Below are positions 14,952 through 21,868 of a stretch of 21,868 bases of DNA, piece after piece (the stretch's first letter is position 1; each line of letters opens with the position of its first letter). Source of the DNA: a virus. The position numbers and the translations under genes are program-made. The stretch is taken from IMG/VR virus record IMGVR_UViG_3300019758_000025, positions 1-21,868 of that record; one strand, written 5' to 3'. A model generated the notes under the pieces. The model saw nothing but the letters and a program-made list of their open reading frames with translations. It made no database searches and was not told the origin of the DNA.

Positions 14952-15584
14952 ATGAAGGCGACATATATCGTAAGAAATTATCACAGCTTTATCAGTGTTC
15001 CATCAGAGGATGATAGAAAACCGATTTTCTTTGAGTCTGGTGACTTTAACGACTTAATTCCATTCACTAGAAAATTAACATACGAGCAGATTGAATTTAT
15101 TAATTTGAGAAGTGACTTGTTCAAAACTGGAAGATTAGAGTTTGAAGAAAAAGATGAGAAGGAGCTATTTGAAAAATTAGACATCAATAAAGATAAAGTT
15201 TATAAGGCAAGTGAAATTATTGACATCGTAAGATATCCAACTAAAGAAAAATTAGAAAGAATCGTAGCTATTGATGACATGAATGTTGTTGATTTATTCA
15301 GAGGAATTATGGTTTCAATTAAAAACCTTGGTAACGAAGATATTTCTAACAGGGTGATTGCCACAATTGATAAAAGACGTGACGAACTTTACAGAGGTAA
15401 TGTTCACAATTCATCAATCATTGTTAAGAAAACTAAAGAAGAAGAACAGCGTGAAGCCGATGCGGTTAAGCAAAAGCAGTTAATTGAAGAAGCAGTTGCA
15501 AAAGCTAGATTGGAATGGGAAGCTGAAAAGTCAAAAGAAAGCAAGCCGACCAAAACTACTGCAACTAAGAAAACAGACAAATAA
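14952..15584 (+). CDS. Hypothetical head-tail region protein with charged coiled-coil tail
   Basis: This 210-residue protein follows the capsid gene. Residues 1 to about 60 are beta-rich (MKATYIVRNYHSFISVPSED...). A middle helical part, rich in Asp and Lys, follows. The last 50 or so residues are a charged helix (EEEQREADAVKQKQLIEEAVAKARLEWEAEK) ending in a Lys/Thr-rich tail (KPTKTTATKKTDK). This tail type occurs in phage structural proteins placed here. I do not recognise the family; a capsid-associated or connector component is likely by position. The ATG at 14952 follows AGGAGAGATAGG. Confidence 0.6.
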   Translation: MKATYIVRNYHSFISVPSEDDRKPIFFESGDFNDLIPFTRKLTYEQIEFINLRSDLFKTGRLEFEEKDEKELFEKLDINKDKVYKASEIIDIVRYPTKEKLERIVAIDDMNVVDLFRGIMVSIKNLGNEDISNRVIATIDKRRDELYRGNVHNSSIIVKKTKEEEQREADAVKQKQLIEEAVAKARLEWEAEKSKESKPTKTTATKKTDK

Positions 15585-15621
15585 GAAAATACTCATATAG
15601 ACAGAAAGGTTGGTGGTAGAA

Positions 15622-16104
15622 TTGGCTACTTCTTTTGATAGTATATATGATATATTTTTCAAACGAGTTATCAATGACCCAGATTTCTTTGGGTATACAA
15701 ATGTGCCAGACGTTGAAACACTAGAACTTATGAAGGCGAATGCGTTTGATTACATGATAGAGTCAATTTCTACGGTATATGAATTTTGCACACCGACAGT
15801 TGACTTTAATGATTACGATACAGTTGTGGAAGAATTTGGATTCGACTTTACAAAAACAGAGATTCAAATTTTTGCAAATCTAATGTTTGAAAAGTTCCTA
15901 TCTAGGGATTATGCAAAGTTAAAAATATTTGAAAAGCACTTTACTCAGAATGAGATTAAAATGTTTTCGCCTGCTCAAGAACGTAAAACTTTTGTAGATA
16001 TGCTTAGCAAAATAACACAAAGGAATATAAGTACGTTAAAGTCGTATGGCTCTAGGGATAGAATCACAAACGCTTTATTGTCTTATAATGTAAATGACCT
16101 ATGA
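15622..16104 (+). CDS. Probable head-tail connector (adaptor) protein
   Basis: This protein of about 160 residues is almost entirely helical: SIYDIFFKRVINDPDF, then an acidic helical core (FDYMIESISTVYEFCTP...) and a C-terminal helix KMFSPAQERKTFVDMLSKITQRN. Small helical proteins of this size right after the capsid block are typically the adaptor bound to the portal (gp15 of SPP1 or gp6 of HK97 type). The TTG at 15622 is the likely start, since AAAGG at 15605-15609 is too close to the in-frame TTG at 15610; the GTG at 15613 is also possible. The stop overlaps the next ATG as ATGA, so the next gene is coupled. Confidence 0.55.
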   Translation: MATSFDSIYDIFFKRVINDPDFFGYTNVPDVETLELMKANAFDYMIESISTVYEFCTPTVDFNDYDTVVEEFGFDFTKTEIQIFANLMFEKFLSRDYAKLKIFEKHFTQNEIKMFSPAQERKTFVDMLSKITQRNISTLKSYGSRDRITNALLSYNVNDL

Positions 16105-17417
16105 TTGATTTAAATCTTTATAGGAAGTTGGCAAACACATACCAAGTGGATAGTTCTGAGCAGAACGCAATTAATAGTTTTAAGAAGCAAGCAGATAGAA
16201 TGTGGGACAACACCATAAGCACGTATGATTTGCTTGCACATACAAATCGTGGTGATGATGTTTTGCTCACAGATTATGAAGGGACAGTTGTTCAATCGAG
16301 AGGGGTATTCAATTATGCCAAGACATACGACAATGAGCGTATGCAAAAAGGTGTACAACGTGTATATTTACAAAAAGATTCCGTTAAGCTTGGATATTAT
16401 GTAGATAGAGTTGAAACATCTGAGAAGTATTTAATCATAGCAATTAACGAGGATAAGTTTAAGTATGAAGATGCCTTTGTTCAACGTTGCCATGATGACC
16501 TTAGATTCTATGACGAATTTGGTATATATCATAAAGTTCCATGTGCAATGAATAAAAGTAGTTTCTATGATTTAAAGAAAGACCAACTTGTCATGATTCC
16601 AGATAATCAACTTAGGGTATTAGTTCCATATACAGATGTTACCAAAATGATAAAGTGGGCAGATGAAGAATCCCCAAACTCAAAATATACAAGATTCATA
16701 CTAAACGGTCAAGCGTATAAAGCAGTTTCGTTGGATAGTCATTATGACGTTCAATATGGTGAAGGTGTAATGGAAGTTAGACTCCAAGCAGACCAAATAA
16801 GCGCAACAGACGACCTGGTGAATGGAATAGCAGATGCTAACGTTTCAGTTACTTTAGAAATTCTTAATGGTAGTGCGTTGACAATTGGAAGTGGACAAAC
16901 GGTTCAACTCAACCCAAAAGTCACCGTGAACACGCTAGAATTAACAAATCCGATAGTGAAATATGTATCAAGCAATGAATCAATTGCTACTGTAGACGAA
17001 AGTGGATTAGTCCTTAGTGTATCGAGTGGTATTACTACAATAACTGCGTCATATGGAAATGTGTCTGACACAATTGAGATTTCTGTGGATAGCTTGCCAA
17101 TTGACAACTATACTATTGACATAACATCATCAAATGGAATCACCGACATAATTAGACTGAACCAAACATTATCATATACAGCTATATCGCTTATCAATGG
17201 TGTTGAATATATTAATGTTGGCACATGGGAGTTACTACAAGATGATGGAATTACACCTTTGCCATCTACGGTTGTTTCTGTTTTAGAAACAGTTGGAAAT
17301 GTAATAAAGGTAAAAGCTAGTAAGGATTATTCCTTAGTCAACACATATTTCAAAATAAAATATACAGACTCTAATCATAGCGAAATGCTAAGGATTAAAA
17401 TAAAGTCTATAATCTAA
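16101..17417 (+). CDS. Head-closure-region protein with C-terminal Ig-like (Big_2) domains
   Basis: This 438-residue protein has two parts. Residues 1 to about 235 form a beta-rich domain beginning MIDLNLYRKLANTY, plausibly the head-closure or stopper protein given its place between adaptor and tail terminator. Residues of about 249-329 match the bacterial Ig-like 2 pattern: a Thr/Val-rich start, then VKYVSSNESIATVDESGLV and ITTITASYGNVSDTIEISV. A second Ig-like stretch follows at about 336-438. Ig-like domains in phage structural proteins are commonly surface-displayed and may bind host-surface sugars. A stopper with a fused Ig module would be an unusual, outward-facing neck decoration. The start is the ATG at 16101, overlapping the previous stop by 4 bases. 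The connector part is assigned mainly by position. Confidence 0.65.
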   Translation: MIDLNLYRKLANTYQVDSSEQNAINSFKKQADRMWDNTISTYDLLAHTNRGDDVLLTDYEGTVVQSRGVFNYAKTYDNERMQKGVQRVYLQKDSVKLGYYVDRVETSEKYLIIAINEDKFKYEDAFVQRCHDDLRFYDEFGIYHKVPCAMNKSSFYDLKKDQLVMIPDNQLRVLVPYTDVTKMIKWADEESPNSKYTRFILNGQAYKAVSLDSHYDVQYGEGVMEVRLQADQISATDDLVNGIADANVSVTLEILNGSALTIGSGQTVQLNPKVTVNTLELTNPIVKYVSSNESIATVDESGLVLSVSSGITTITASYGNVSDTIEISVDSLPIDNYTIDITSSNGITDIIRLNQTLSYTAISLINGVEYINVGTWELLQDDGITPLPSTVVSVLETVGNVIKVKASKDYSLVNTYFKIKYTDSNHSEMLRIKIKSII

Positions 17418-17430
17418 AGGGGTGATTTAA

Positions 17431-17928
17431 TTGGAATTAAAAATAGGAAGATTCTCTGAAAAAGGTAGACAACTACAAAGCATTTTAATGGCACTAATTG
17501 AAGATGAAGCCTTCGTAAAATTAGTTCACAATGCGGATAAAACACCTCTTGAAACAGCTTTGCCAAATAGTTTTGACCCACAATCACTAATCAACACTAA
17601 ACTGTATACGCAAGTGTACGAGCCACCTACTGATAAAGAAGTAGTAAACGTGTGTGTGTATTATAAAAGAGGTGGAATTGGTGAGGGAAGAAATAAGACT
17701 ACGTTTTATAAAAACTCTGATATTGGTATATCAATTATTGTCCATAGGGATTTGTGGGATATTGAAGGTGGACTGAGGGCATTTGAGATTGCTGATAGGG
17801 TAGATTATATACTGAATAGGAAAAGTGTTACTGGGTCATTATCGAATGAATGGTTTAAGAAATTTCAATACTATCCAGTAAATAATTCGTATTCAGTGCT
17901 AGAGTTGTTTTACTCGAATTGGGATTAG
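17431..17928 (+). CDS. Tail terminator / tail completion candidate
   Basis: This 165-residue protein sits just before the tail block and has mixed alpha/beta composition. An N-terminal helix (RQLQSILMALIEDEAFVKLV) leads to strands such as VNVCVYYKRGG and IGISIIVHRDLW, then a long helix GLRAFEIADRVDYILNRK. This alpha/beta layout and size fit the tail terminator ring (SPP1 gp17, lambda gpU type), which caps the tail and joins it to the head. No diagnostic motif is present, so the call rests on order and size. The start is TTG at 17431 after AAAGGGGTGA. It ends close to the next gene, with the next site AGGTGGG overlapping its stop. Confidence 0.5.
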   Translation: MELKIGRFSEKGRQLQSILMALIEDEAFVKLVHNADKTPLETALPNSFDPQSLINTKLYTQVYEPPTDKEVVNVCVYYKRGGIGEGRNKTTFYKNSDIGISIIVHRDLWDIEGGLRAFEIADRVDYILNRKSVTGSLSNEWFKKFQYYPVNNSYSVLELFYSNWD

Positions 17929-17936
17929 GTGGGTGT

Positions 17937-18665
17937 ATGAAACTAAACATACTATCACTTCAAGATGGTGATGATATAATATTAAGCAATGGACTTGTAT
18001 TAAGGCAACCAACTGTGAATGATGTTAAGATATTGGGTGAGGACATATATCTTTGGTGGGTTTTCACTTGGGTAAACAAGCCATCTGACATCATGCACGG
18101 ACTATGGAAGGCTGGAGTAGACTATGAACAACTTACACGAGACGACTTGTTTTCAGCAACCATAAAGAACTCAGAGCAATCGTTTGTGGAAATAGCAAAA
18201 ATATTCTTTAAAGACACCAACTTTTTCGTTCAATACGATTCTGAGTATGAGATGTATTTGCTTCATTATAATACCATGTACGACCTCACGGTTAGGCGAC
18301 TAGAACCACATGAGTGTGATGAAATAGCCTTGGTTTTTGAGAAGATACATCGGTACAAGCATCAGCCAATCAGAAAGTTTTCAACTCAAGGTGACAAGAA
18401 AAAAATACTAGACTATGAGATTGAAGAAGCTGAGTTTTATTATAAAAAAACAGATTTTAGTCTAATATCGTCTACAAAACAAAGTGTGGTTGTTTTAAAC
18501 TCTAGGTCTTGGGAATATGTTTCTAACTTAACTGTTTATCAACTTTTGTCCGAGAGCTATGGTAGTATAAAATTTGAACAGACTAAATTACTAAAACAAG
18601 GTATTTATTCTGGGAACGTTGATTATAAGAAAATCAACAAGGATGAATTAGAGTGGAATAATTAA
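17937..18665 (+). CDS. Hypothetical tail-region protein
   Basis: This 242-residue protein lies immediately before the major tail protein gene. It begins MKLNILSLQDGDDIILSNGLVLRQPTVND. It contains a Trp-rich segment YLWWVFTWVN and alternating charged helices, and has no membrane or metal motif. I do not recognise the family. Position could suit a tail chaperone, tail completion or neck protein. The start is the ATG at 17937, with AGGTGGGTG upstream; the alternative in-frame codon at 17919 lies inside the preceding gene and lacks such a site. It overlaps nothing downstream, since the next ATG is 16 bases past the stop. Confidence 0.6.
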   Translation: MKLNILSLQDGDDIILSNGLVLRQPTVNDVKILGEDIYLWWVFTWVNKPSDIMHGLWKAGVDYEQLTRDDLFSATIKNSEQSFVEIAKIFFKDTNFFVQYDSEYEMYLLHYNTMYDLTVRRLEPHECDEIALVFEKIHRYKHQPIRKFSTQGDKKKILDYEIEEAEFYYKKTDFSLISSTKQSVVVLNSRSWEYVSNLTVYQLLSESYGSIKFEQTKLLKQGIYSGNVDYKKINKDELEWNN

Positions 18666-18681
18666 TCAAGGAGGAAACACT

Positions 18682-19470
18682 ATGCAATTAGCATTACAAA
18701 AAGTTCCTGTTGCTAGAGGTTATGACCTAATAACAGACGAACCAAAAATTACGTTAAAGTTTTTAAAAGATTTGACAATTACGAATGGTGGGGAAATGAC
18801 TGCTCTTACACAAGATGGCACACCGTTAACACACTTTGACCATTCGGCATCATTTGTTTTATCTGGAACATCTGCTGTAATTGATGATGGCTTGATGTCA
18901 TTGCAATTAGGAAGTGACATTGAAGTTTTAGTAAACACAAATGAAATCAGAATTAGTGAAACTGTTGAAGTTACAACTAATTCAGCACAGACAACACACG
19001 TTGCCACTGGGGTTGTTGGTGCTGAATTGAAATATGTTGAAGTGTTGGATTCATCTGACAACGTTATCGAAAAATTTGAGCAAATGACTGGTACTGTAAC
19101 AACCAAAAAATTCACTTATGATTTTGCAACAAAAACCATCACATTCTTTGCTGGAGATTTGACAGATAAAACAAGAGTAAGACTACACTACTTCCCAACT
19201 ATTGCCTCTGTAAGAAGATTAAGAAAACTAATCACAAATAGTTCTGCCACTCTAAGATGGGAATGTGATGCAATTTTCAAAGACGTTTGTAATTCTCAAG
19301 AAATGTGGGGACAACTCATCGTGCCAAAAGGTCACTTAGATATGTCATTCGAGTGGGCTACAGCAGAGGCTTCGGACGGTGCTAGTCATAATTTCTCAAT
19401 CACGGGAGAAGCGACGTGCCAAAAACACTTATTTGACTTTGTAAACTTCAAAGAATCAGACATTTCATAA
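18682..19470 (+). CDS. Major tail (tube) protein
   Basis: This 262-residue protein has strand-rich composition and a strong AAGGAGG site. It sits before the tail-assembly and tape-measure genes, as the major tail protein of siphoviruses does. Segments such as KITLKFLKDLTITNGGEM, and the late MSFEWATAEASDGASHNFSITGEATCQ, read like tube-protein strands. A middle part (about 85-175), with repeated Val/Thr-rich strands and turns, may be an inserted outer domain. No tail sheath gene lies beside it, which supports a non-contractile tail. By inference, stacked hexameric rings of this protein form the tube. Confidence 0.75.
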   Translation: MQLALQKVPVARGYDLITDEPKITLKFLKDLTITNGGEMTALTQDGTPLTHFDHSASFVLSGTSAVIDDGLMSLQLGSDIEVLVNTNEIRISETVEVTTNSAQTTHVATGVVGAELKYVEVLDSSDNVIEKFEQMTGTVTTKKFTYDFATKTITFFAGDLTDKTRVRLHYFPTIASVRRLRKLITNSSATLRWECDAIFKDVCNSQEMWGQLIVPKGHLDMSFEWATAEASDGASHNFSITGEATCQKHLFDFVNFKESDIS

Positions 19471-19481
19471 TTGAGGTATCT

Positions 19482-19715
19482 ATGGCTAAAAAAGCATGTT
19501 TTAATTGTAATGAATTGTATGAAATTTGCTACCTATGTGACACGACAACTAGATTCTCTTGGCGTGAAGTATGTTGCAGTGTAGAATGTTACACCAAATA
19601 TCTTGACAAGATTAATGGGGATTTAGACAAAGTGGCGCAAGCGGTAACGAAGTCAAGAAGGGTTAGAAAGGAAGAAATTGTTTCAGAAAAATTAGAAGAA
19701 ACTCTTGACAAATAA
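19482..19715 (+). CDS. Small Cys-rich (zinc-binding) protein
   Basis: This 77-residue protein has cysteines packed in its first 35 residues: C6-x2-C9, C16-x2-C19, then CC and C at about 31-36, a possible two-zinc knuckle (MAKKACFNCNELYEICYLC). The C-terminal half is a charged helix ending EEIVSEKLEETLDK. It lies 11 bases after the major tail gene, with a weak GAGG site at 19473-19476. A compact metal-bound domain in the tail gene block is uncommon. It may be an assembly chaperone, a regulator or an accessory tail protein. I do not recognise the family. Confidence 0.6.
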   Translation: MAKKACFNCNELYEICYLCDTTTRFSWREVCCSVECYTKYLDKINGDLDKVAQAVTKSRRVRKEEIVSEKLEETLDK

Positions 19716-19740
19716 TGAAAAATAAATTAAACTAAATATA

Positions 19741-19812
19741 TAAGACTATTTCGGAGTCATGACCGATGAAGTGTATGGTGGGTATCCCTTTTCATATCCA
19801 TCATACGTCTTA
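19741..19812 (+). ncRNA. Three-way-junction RNA in leader of tail-assembly gene
   Basis: Three stems fit together. TAAGAC (19741-19746) pairs with GTCTTA (19807-19812). TCGG/CCGA (19751-19754/19763-19766) encloses AGTCATGA. GTATGGTGGGTAT (19773-19785) pairs over 13 bp with ATATCCATCATAC (19794-19806), with two G-U pairs, around CCCTTTTC. The last stem abuts the closing stem, so the two can stack. A terminator follows at 19853-19885, just before the next gene's start, which is the layout of a cis-regulatory leader or of a short ncRNA ending at its own terminator. The fold does not match a riboswitch class I know. Confidence 0.5.
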
Positions 19813-19852
19813 ATATGTTAAGAAAAGGAGTTTACAACTAACTAAACCTAAT

Positions 19853-19885
19853 GGGACGGACTTATAATCCCGTCCCTATTTTTTT
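19853..19885 (+). terminator. Intrinsic terminator in leader
   Basis: GGGACGG (19853-19859) pairs perfectly with CCGTCCC (19870-19876) around ACTTATAATC, followed by TATTTTTTT. This is a textbook rho-independent terminator. It ends about 16 bases before the start codon at 19902. It would stop host-type polymerase before the tail-assembly genes, so regulated readthrough or an insensitive phage polymerase is likely. Confidence 0.8.
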
Positions 19886-19901
19886 ACAAGGAGAGATAAA
19901 A

Positions 19902-20477
19902 ATGAAAAAAACTGTTTTAAAAATTAACGAGATAACAATTGACCATTTAGTAAAAAATATTAAGCTGTCACGCACACCAAACGCAATCGCATTAATTAAA
20001 ACAAACTGTATTGACGGTGATATAATTAACTATTCGGATTTAGTAGCAATCAAACTAATTACACTTGTACAATTGTCCCTCAAAGAAGATTACGAGCTAG
20101 AATTAACTAACGCTGATATTTATGCAACATATGATAAAATCGTATCTGTAGGCTTAGATAAAGTTATTTATGAAATTGTAGAAAATCATATGATGTTCCA
20201 TCAAATTGTCAATCAAGAAATCGAACAAATTGAAAGACTACAATTTCAACAATCTAAAAAAGTAGTGCTTGAAGACGAATTTGGTACACTTATTATGAGT
20301 GGTGCAAATTTATTTGAAAGATTATCAGACAAGAAGTATGTTAATTCAATTGTTAAGACATTCCTAACAAACGCACCAAAGGATTTGGCATTACAACTTA
20401 AGCAATTAGCACCAGAGATTAAGCAATTAGCATCACAAATAAAGCAAGCACAACAGAATACAGAAACCAAATCATAG
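19902..20477 (+). CDS. Tail assembly chaperone candidate
   Basis: This 191-residue protein lies between the major tail and tape measure genes, where tail-assembly chaperones occur. It is helical, with a central HQIVNQEIEQIERLQFQQS helix, and its tail has a 7-residue repeat (LKQLAPE, IKQLASQ, IKQAQQN). The start is the ATG at 19902 after AAGGAGAGA; earlier in-frame codons run through the terminator. I see no clear slippery heptamer for a programmed frameshift. The amber stop at 20475-20477 is followed by 12 in-frame sense codons leading directly into the next gene's ATG, so readthrough would fuse the two. The stop overlaps a strong hairpin. The chaperone role is inferred from position. Confidence 0.5.
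   Translation: MKKTVLKINEITIDHLVKNIKLSRTPNAIALIKTNCIDGDIINYSDLVAIKLITLVQLSLKEDYELELTNADIYATYDKIVSVGLDKVIYEIVENHMMFHQIVNQEIEQIERLQFQQSKKVVLEDEFGTLIMSGANLFERLSDKKYVNSIVKTFLTNAPKDLALQLKQLAPEIKQLASQIKQAQQNTETKS
20398..20432 (+). repeat. Short 21-base tandem repeat inside the tail chaperone candidate
   Basis: TTAAGCAATTAGCA occurs at 20398-20411 and again at 20419-20432, in frame and 21 bases apart, followed by a third, degenerate unit. It encodes the heptad-like repeats near the protein's C-terminus. It is likely a recent in-frame duplication extending a coiled coil. Confidence 0.75.
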
Positions 20478-20498
20478 AGGGGTTATCCCCTCTTTTTT
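20476..20498 (+). terminator. Intrinsic terminator overlapping the amber stop
   Basis: AGAGGGG (20476-20482) pairs perfectly with CCCCTCT (20487-20493) around TTAT, followed by a run of T ending at 20498. The hairpin begins inside the TAG at 20475-20477. It is a good rho-independent terminator by form, but it lies only 16 bases before the next start codon and the essential tape measure gene is beyond it. Confidence 0.75.
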
Positions 20499-20513
20499 AG
20501 TGGGGAAAACTTC

Positions 20514-20969
20514 ATGATAAGAACTGAACAAGAATTATTCAAATTAATGATGGAAGATTTACGAAAAGTTATGATTTTAAAATCGGAAGAAATATTAGAT
20601 AGATGGCGTGATTTAATTATGCAAAATTGGTATAATAAACATCCAGAATCTAATAATTATAATAGAACATATGAATTATTAGCATCACTAACCTCAAGTG
20701 GACTAAAGCAAATACCTAATGGCTATGAAGTGTTGTTATATTTCGACACTGGTTTAATGCACATAGAGCGGAATGGAACATTTATTCAACATATTCAAAG
20801 AGATATACTTCCAGACCTAATAGAAGAAGGATATCATGTGTTTGGTGGTAAACAACTTGAAGGTGCGAATGCTTATGGTGAACTAATGTCAGAATTAAAT
20901 GAAAAGAATTATTTCTTAGATGAAATACAAAATCAGTTTGGAACAAAGGTAACTTTGACAATTAAATAG
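20514..20969 (+). CDS. Hypothetical tail-region protein before the tape measure
   Basis: This 151-residue protein sits between the chaperone candidate and the tape measure gene. It is mixed helix/strand: a long N-terminal helix (EQELFKLMMEDLRKVMILKSEEILDRWRD) is followed by YEVLLYFDTGLMHIER and a helical C-terminus. I do not recognise the family. By place it may be the second tail assembly factor. It is in the same frame as the previous gene with no stop between, apart from the amber codon. The ribosome binding site before the ATG is weak (GGGG, 12 bases upstream), which makes an independent start less certain and readthrough more interesting. Confidence 0.55.
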   Translation: MIRTEQELFKLMMEDLRKVMILKSEEILDRWRDLIMQNWYNKHPESNNYNRTYELLASLTSSGLKQIPNGYEVLLYFDTGLMHIERNGTFIQHIQRDILPDLIEEGYHVFGGKQLEGANAYGELMSELNEKNYFLDEIQNQFGTKVTLTIK

Positions 20970-20983
20970 AGGAGGTGAGTTTT

Positions 20984-21868
20984 TTGAGCAAATATGAAAT
21001 AGGCTTGATAGGACAAATAGATGTAGCTCCGACCAAGAAAAACATTGACACGCAACTAAAGTCCATGAGCAAAACAATCCCCTCTATTGATTTGAGGATA
21101 AATACAGACAAAAGTGTAAAAGAGTTTAAGAATATAATTGTAGACGCTTCTAGTACAGTCCAACAATTTAACGCAGAAGGTAAACTATTCAAAGCTACAA
21201 TGTCTGGCATTGACCAAGAGACAGGTCAAACTGTTAAAATAATGCAGTCGTTTGATGCAGTAACTGGCGATTTAAGCAAGACATTGACGACTCTATCTCG
21301 TGGTACAAAAAATTCAGAGGAAGAATTTGATAAACTTAGTAAAAGATTATCGGATTTAAAAGCTAAGGCTGAGACTACCATAAAGGTTATGTCGCATTAT
21401 GCTAATAAAGAGCAGATGCAACGGGCAAAAAAATATAATGAACAATTGCAGTCAATGAATGAAATCACTAGGAAAGGTGTTGGTGATGCCGACTCTTTAG
21501 CGAAGAAGATTAACAATCTAAGCTCCGAAGTCCGAGCATCTGGTAAAAACGCACTAAACCTTAAAGAAGCGTTCATGGGGGCGTTGCGTTCGTTCAGTTT
21601 ATATTCTGTTGTAATGGGTGGATTCTATGCCTCGTTAAGACAATTACGTCAAGGTGTAGAAGCTGTAAGAGAACTAGACAAGGCAATGGTTGAGTTGTTG
21701 AAGGTGACAGACCTAACGGACACAGGTGTTAAACAATTCACCCTTTCTGCTCAAGATATGGCTGATAATATTGCAAGAACCACGGCAGAAGTAGTTAGAG
21801 CGACCTCTGCGTTTGCTAGAATGGGTTTCGCAATAGATGAATCTTTACGTTTAGCAGAAGACGCTTTA
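20984..21868 (+). CDS. Tape measure protein, N-terminal part (3' partial)
   Basis: The reading frame is open from a TTG at 20984 to the window edge (295 codons). It is preceded by a near-perfect GGAGGTGA. The N-terminus is beta-rich (MSKYEIGLIGQIDVAPTKKN) and is followed by long helices rich in Lys, Gln and Ser. The segment from about residue 235, with AVRELDKAMVELLKVTDLT and then IARTTAEVVRATSAFARMGF, matches the conserved region of TP901-type tape measure proteins. The protein sets tail length and is usually the longest tail gene, so much of it lies outside the window. With the portal, it is one of two large structural genes here that start with TTG plus a very strong ribosome binding site. 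Confidence 0.9.
   Translation, partial: MSKYEIGLIGQIDVAPTKKNIDTQLKSMSKTIPSIDLRINTDKSVKEFKNIIVDASSTVQQFNAEGKLFKATMSGIDQETGQTVKIMQSFDAVTGDLSKTLTTLSRGTKNSEEEFDKLSKRLSDLKAKAETTIKVMSHYANKEQMQRAKKYNEQLQSMNEITRKGVGDADSLAKKINNLSSEVRASGKNALNLKEAFMGALRSFSLYSVVMGGFYASLRQLRQGVEAVRELDKAMVELLKVTDLTDTGVKQFTLSAQDMADNIARTTAEVVRATSAFARMGFAIDESLRLAEDAL

Noticed and set aside
19763-19830. Hammerhead-like core (CCGATGAAG and later GAAA)
   Set aside because: The core has C where U is needed in CUGAUGA, and GAAA is not placed at the end of the following stem.
1-21868. CRISPR arrays, insertion sequences or attachment sites
   Set aside because: No regularly spaced direct repeats, transposase gene, integrase or long terminal inverted repeats were seen.

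Overview
This window is part of a tailed-phage or prophage genome from a low-GC Gram-positive host (Bacillota, probably a clostridial or bacillus-like host). The DNA is clearly AT-rich. Every confident gene is on the + strand, and genes are tightly packed with strong GGAG-type ribosome binding sites, often AGGAGAGA. Several genes start with TTG or GTG. No lysogeny, replication or lysis gene is visible. A major tail protein followed by a tape measure gene, with no sheath gene, suggests a siphovirus.

Region 1 (1-3319) starts with the C-terminal end of what I read as a YonO-type single-chain phage RNA polymerase (QDE-1/RDR superfamily). Next come a zinc-ribbon protein, an HU-like DNA-binding protein, an unknown 111-residue protein and a small Cys-rich helix-turn-helix protein. 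The gaps between these genes are long and full of base-paired structure. The largest, 2631-3001, looks like an ordered non-coding RNA. A related hairpin (G-A/G-TTGT, loop, ACAATC) recurs in three gaps. An RNA polymerase and an HU-like gene upstream of terminase and portal resembles, from memory, the yonO/yonN/yonF/yonE order of Bacillus phage SPbeta.

Region 2 (3309-7094) holds a beta-CASP metallo-beta-lactamase RNA nuclease, a calcineurin-like metallophosphoesterase, a ClpP-like serine protease with a complete triad and a small acidic protein. A second elaborate structured stretch follows (7102-7320), with a 17-bp stem and a possible pseudoknot, directly before the packaging genes.

Region 3 (7385-14889) is packaging and head: a putative small-terminase-position protein, the large terminase, the portal, a 57-residue small gene, a fused head protease/scaffold with a likely nested scaffold start, a probable decoration protein and the major capsid protein. 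Region 4 (14952-21868) is head-tail joining and tail: connector-type proteins (one with Ig-like domains), a tail-terminator candidate, the major tail protein, a small Cys-rich protein, a three-way-junction leader RNA with an intrinsic terminator, two tail-assembly candidates and the start of the tape measure protein, which runs off the window.

Overall, a phage polymerase and nucleoid protein may drive late transcription of the morphogenesis operon. The structured RNAs, hairpin terminators and beta-CASP nuclease suggest an unusual amount of RNA-level control. The gene assignments rest on motifs read by eye. The RNA structures rest on hand-found complementarity, including G-U wobbles that fit only + strand transcripts.
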